Shown piece by piece: positions 61,330 through 64,000 of a DNA stretch of 64,000 bases. The notes under the pieces were generated by a model. The model had not been told where the DNA came from and searched no databases. It saw nothing but the letters and a program-made list of their open reading frames with translations. The DNA is from Micromonospora sp. MW-13 (GTDB lineage Bacteria > Actinomycetota > Actinomycetes > Mycobacteriales > Micromonosporaceae): NCBI RefSeq assembly GCF_003434305.1, contig NZ_QKKX01000077.1:22561-86560 (forward strand), written 5' to 3'. Each line of letters begins with the position of its first letter. The first letter of the stretch is position 1. A program made the translations under genes and the position numbers.

Positions 61330-62080
61330 CGGTTGATCTGCTCCGCAGGCGCGTCTACGCCAGTGTTACGCGACTGGCTGCTGACCCACTCGCGGGCCTA
61401 CACGGCGCGTGACGCCGTGTGGCGGGAGCTAATTCTGCGGGCGCGGCTGGACGGGCCGGCGTGGGTGGTCGCGGCGGCGGGCATGGCGTTGCCGGCGCTG
61501 CGCCGCTGCGCCGGCCAGTTGCGCGTCGGCTGGTCCGGCGACGCCCACGACATCGACGCGGAGATTCTGACCGCGTTTCTGGCGGCACTGCGCGACGGGT
61601 GGACCTGTCCAAGCCAGCGCCATACGCGTCGCTGTGCATGGCCGCGTGGCGGGCTGGGTTCGAGCTGCGTCAGAGTGTCGGTGAGGCGGTGCCCGTCAAC
61701 GATGTGGAGCACGTGGTCGGGCCTCGCACTCCCACCGTTCCCTACGGCCATCCTGACCTGCTGGTGCAGCGGGCGGTCGGGCTGGGGCTGCTCGACGCCA
61801 GCGATGAGCAGCCCTACATCGATCTGCGGCTGGGCCGGCGGGCGATCGAGCAATCGCCGCCGGTATGGGCATATCCGTCGGCGCGCTGCGCATGCGGGTG
61901 CGACGCATCGACGAGCGCATCGCCCGTGCTCTGGCCAGCGGGCTGCTCACCGGTGTGGCGTCCCCACAGGCCGCTGCGGAACTCGCCGCGAGCGCCACCC
62001 ACCGGGAACGGACCCGCGCCGCGGTCGTCATCGCCGCTGCGGGCCAAGCAACCGCGACTGCGGCGGGTGTGGCCGCCTGA
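61330..62080 (+). pseudogene. Hypothetical gene with sigma-like C-terminus, two frameshifts
   Basis: Three frames on the plus strand join into one protein. First VLRDWLLTHSRAYTARDAVW and GPAWVVAAAGMALPALRRCA; then, after a shift near 61598, VDLSKPAPYASLCMAAWRAG, VGPRTPTVPYGHPDLLVQRA, PYIDLRLGRRAIE; then, after a shift near 61860, MGISVGALRMRVRRIDERIA, ASGLLTGVASPQAAAELAAS to a stop at 62080. The last part looks like a sigma-region-4-type helix-turn-helix. A perfect hairpin follows. It shares its GPAWVV block with 57165-57500. Not functional as it stands, unless the shifts are sequencing errors. Confidence 0.6.
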
Positions 62081-62095
62081 CCATCGGATACTGCC

Positions 62096-62123
62096 GCGGG
62101 CCCGACCTGACGGTCGGGCCCGC
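62096..62123 (+). terminator. Perfect 12-bp hairpin terminator
   Basis: GCGGGCCCGACC (62096-62107), loop TGAC, GGTCGGGCCCGC (62112-62123), 15 bases after the stop of the frameshifted gene at 61330-62080. Confidence 0.75.
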
Positions 62124-62710
62124 AGTCGTTCGCGACCGCTGCGTGGCGTCACCCACCAGGCCGCCACACACCCGGGCTCGACATCGCCAGCGCGGGCGCG
62201 GGCGTCACCCCATGCCCGGCGGGGTGGCTTCGTGGTCCAGAGCCTCCCGTCAGGCCACCTGCGTGCCGCCACCCGGGGCGTATAGCGGCTGAGCCGGTGT
62301 TGGCGTTCGCTGCGGACTTTGGCGCGTTCGCGGCGTTAGGCTGACAGGACGTCGGGGTGGCGGGCGTTGGTGTTGGTGTTGGTCAACGCCTGGCCGAGGG
62401 GCTCAGACGGTGCGCCCGACGCCTACCCGGCCTACGTCTAATACGCGAAGTTTGTGTGTCACGCAGGGCGCGTAACCGGATGGCGCACTACGAACCGATG
62501 TTCAACTGGCCGATCACCGAGCTGCGGACAGCGACGCTTCAGGTCGCTGGTTGGATCTGCCCGGTATCCCGCCAGTGGATCGGCATTCGGTGCCGAGTGT
62601 CGCAGTTACTTGCCAGTAAGCCCGGCCGCCCGGTGTGAGCTGACCTCTGTCCGAAGTCTGGCTTTCATCCAACTTCCTCCGTGTTGGCGGCCACCAAGAA
62701 TTCCCCGCAG
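62124..62710. other. Non-coding stretch, no gene supported
   Basis: Between the hairpin and the serine hydrolase. Open frames here are short and protein-poor. A short coding-like tail (VLAFAADFGAFAALG, stop near 62343) could be a scrap of a lost gene. Confidence 0.4.
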
Positions 62711-62741
62711 ACGGCCAGTTAGTGGGGAGCCATCTGGCCGT
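62711..62741 (-). terminator. Hairpin at the stop of the serine hydrolase
   Basis: ACGGCCAG (62711-62718) pairs with CTGGCCGT (62734-62741). The stem touches the TAA stop codon of the hydrolase gene. Confidence 0.5.
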
Positions 62742-63922
62742 TATTGATCACGGTCCTTGTTGGTGGTGCCAGCGGCCCGGGTTGGCTGTGTCGGGGGCGT
62801 CTGGATGGTGTCGCCGAGGGTGAGTGCGGTGTTCAGCATGGCCATCATGGCGGGTGTGGGGTCGCCCTCCCATGGTGCGGTGGTGAGGGTGATCTGGTGG
62901 GTGCCGTCGAGCGAGGTGAACGACAGTCCGAGGAAGCCAGGGCCCCCGCCGCCGTGCCCGACCACGGTGGTGCCGTCGAGTTCGGCAACCTCCAGGCCGA
63001 GTCCGAAGCCGGTGCCACGTGGGTTCAGCATGTCCCGCAGCTCGCTGGGGCGTAGCAGTCGCCCGCCGATCAGTGCCCGGTAGAACCGGTTGAGTTCGGC
63101 TGTCGTGGAAATGATTTCGCCGGCGGCCCCAGCCATGGAGGGGTTCATCGCGGTCACGTCGACAGGCACGATGCGGCCCTGCCGTTTGACGGGGATGTAC
63201 AGGTTGGCGTGCGGGCCGGTGACCAGGGGGAAAGTGCCGGGCAGTTGGGTGTGTCGCAGGCCGAGTGGGTCGAGGAGGCGTAGCCGGATCTCGTCCCGGT
63301 AGGGCCGGCCGGTGACTCGTTCGATGAGCATGCCGAGCAGGATGTAGTCGGTGTTCGAGTACGCCTGTCCGGTGCCTGGTGGGAACGCGGCTGGGTGGGC
63401 GGCGGCGACCGCCACGAGTTGGCTGGGGGTGAAGGTGGTGAACCGGATGCGTAGGAAGCTGTCGTTGTCGGGAAGCAGGGCGGCGGTGTAGTCGTACAGG
63501 CCGCTGGTGTGTTGGAGCAGGTTACGCACGGTGATGGCAGCGTCGCCTGGTACCAAGCCGGGCAGCCAATGCTGGAGGTTGTCGTCCAGGCCGAGCCGGC
63601 CCTCGCCGACCAGTTGCACGACCACCGTGGCGACGAACGTCTTGGTGACGCTGCCCGCCCGGTACCGGCCACCGACCGGGGCCGGGCGGGTACCGCCTAG
63701 TTCTGCGGTGCCGCTGGCGCCGCGCCAGACCGAGGAGTTGGTGCGTACCTCGGCGATCGCCCACACGGCGCCGGCGGCCACCACCGCGTCCAGCGCGGAC
63801 CGTAGGTCAGGGCGGGCTTCCTGGCCGGACCGGCCGAATGCGGCCGCCCCCGGGCGGCCAGCCGCCAACGCAGCCCCACATCCGGCTATCCCGGCCAGTG
63901 CCGCGCGTCGTGTGAGTCCCAC
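62741..63922 (-). CDS. Secreted serine hydrolase (beta-lactamase/DD-peptidase fold)
   Basis: A 393-residue protein from the GTG at 63922, chosen because AAAGGGG lies just upstream and the new N-terminus gives a twin-arginine-like signal (LTRRAALAGIAGCGAALAAG); the frame stays open to an ATG at 63970. The active-site motifs of the serine beta-lactamase/DD-peptidase family are visible: SxxK as AGSVTKTF (Ser91, Lys94), YxN as GQAYSNTDYILLG, and HxG-type VVGHGGGGPGFLG. GLYDYTAALL and AGEIISTTAELNRFYRALIG fit the same fold. The length matches the family. The likely role is peptidoglycan peptide or small ester/amide hydrolysis outside the cell; the substrate is not known. Confidence 0.92.
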   Translation of the reverse strand: MGLTRRAALAGIAGCGAALAAGRPGAAAFGRSGQEARPDLRSALDAVVAAGAVWAIAEVRTNSSVWRGASGTAELGGTRPAPVGGRYRAGSVTKTFVATVVVQLVGEGRLGLDDNLQHWLPGLVPGDAAITVRNLLQHTSGLYDYTAALLPDNDSFLRIRFTTFTPSQLVAVAAAHPAAFPPGTGQAYSNTDYILLGMLIERVTGRPYRDEIRLRLLDPLGLRHTQLPGTFPLVTGPHANLYIPVKRQGRIVPVDVTAMNPSMAGAAGEIISTTAELNRFYRALIGGRLLRPSELRDMLNPRGTGFGLGLEVAELDGTTVVGHGGGGPGFLGLSFTSLDGTHQITLTTAPWEGDPTPAMMAMLNTALTLGDTIQTPPTQPTRAAGTTNKDRDQ

Positions 63923-64000
63923 GTGTCGTCCCCTTTCGACAACGGATCTACCGGCGCTGATCATGCCCATGCCGCCGGGGCAGCCGCATCCGGTTGCCGA

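Noticed and set aside
1..64000. tRNA, rRNA or riboswitch
   Set aside because: No cloverleaf, rRNA segment or known riboswitch consensus was noticed by eye; a covariance-model scan would be needed to exclude small RNAs.

Overview
The window is very GC-rich actinobacterial DNA. Gene content points to a Micromonospora-like actinomycete: a TrmB/LuxR-type regulator beside a secreted subtilase, a wall-associated RHS protein with LamG domains, DUF2510 proteins, and GTG/TTG starts behind GGAGG sites. No rRNA, tRNA or CRISPR array was found. Most of the window is accessory: insertion sequences, broken genes and several tightly packed nuclease, helicase and ATPase operons that look like anti-phage defence.

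Left part (1-9.2 kb): remnants of ISAs1 and IS110 transposases and of an alpha/beta-hydrolase; an intact LuxR-type regulator divergent from a large secreted S8 peptidase; rve-integrase and MFS remnants; a complete IS5-type transposase; and a second ISAs1 remnant. From 9.2 to 20.9 kb lies a polymorphic-toxin locus on the minus strand: a membrane-anchored BMP-like protein, a 3615-residue RHS protein (signal peptide, DNRLRE-like region, three LamG domains, RHS repeats and core, pretoxin Hint, unknown C-terminal toxin), and a translationally coupled small gene that is probably its immunity gene. An IS630 element (21.06-22.19 kb) sits in a serine-recombinase remnant.

The centre holds two minus-strand operons. 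The first (22.4-27.7 kb) has an unknown 207-residue protein, a DUF559-like nuclease fused to a DEAH helicase, and a large unknown protein ending in DUF2510; the genes overlap by a few bases. A serine recombinase broken by a frameshift and a deletion follows on the plus strand. The second (29.7-44.3 kb) has a DEDD exonuclease-DinG-RecQ fusion of about 2000 residues, an 804-residue unknown protein and a 2016-residue protein with a P-loop ATPase, and ends at a perfect hairpin. I do not recognise this three-gene set as a named system; it is the best candidate for something undescribed. Divergent from it is a frameshifted, truncated SNF2 helicase resembling DrmD of DISARM.

The right part (46.6-64 kb) has a regulator/NYN gene graveyard, a membrane protein, an IS3 element cut by an IS30 element, a run of overlapping small genes including a cysteine-rich zinc-type protein, a DNA methyltransferase paired with a degenerate relative, an exonuclease-TerB/BRCT-like-DUF2510 protein followed in order of transcription by none but preceded by a DUF4041/GIY-YIG protein, two broken relatives of one unknown family, and a secreted serine hydrolase (beta-lactamase fold).

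How the pieces may work together (inference): the RHS locus would be contact-dependent competition with its own immunity gene. The helicase/nuclease operons, methyltransferase pair and exonuclease/GIY-YIG pair would act on foreign DNA inside the cell. The density of transposons, recombinase scraps and frameshifts fits a defence island with rapid turnover. Some single-base frameshifts could be sequencing errors, which I cannot exclude from the sequence alone.
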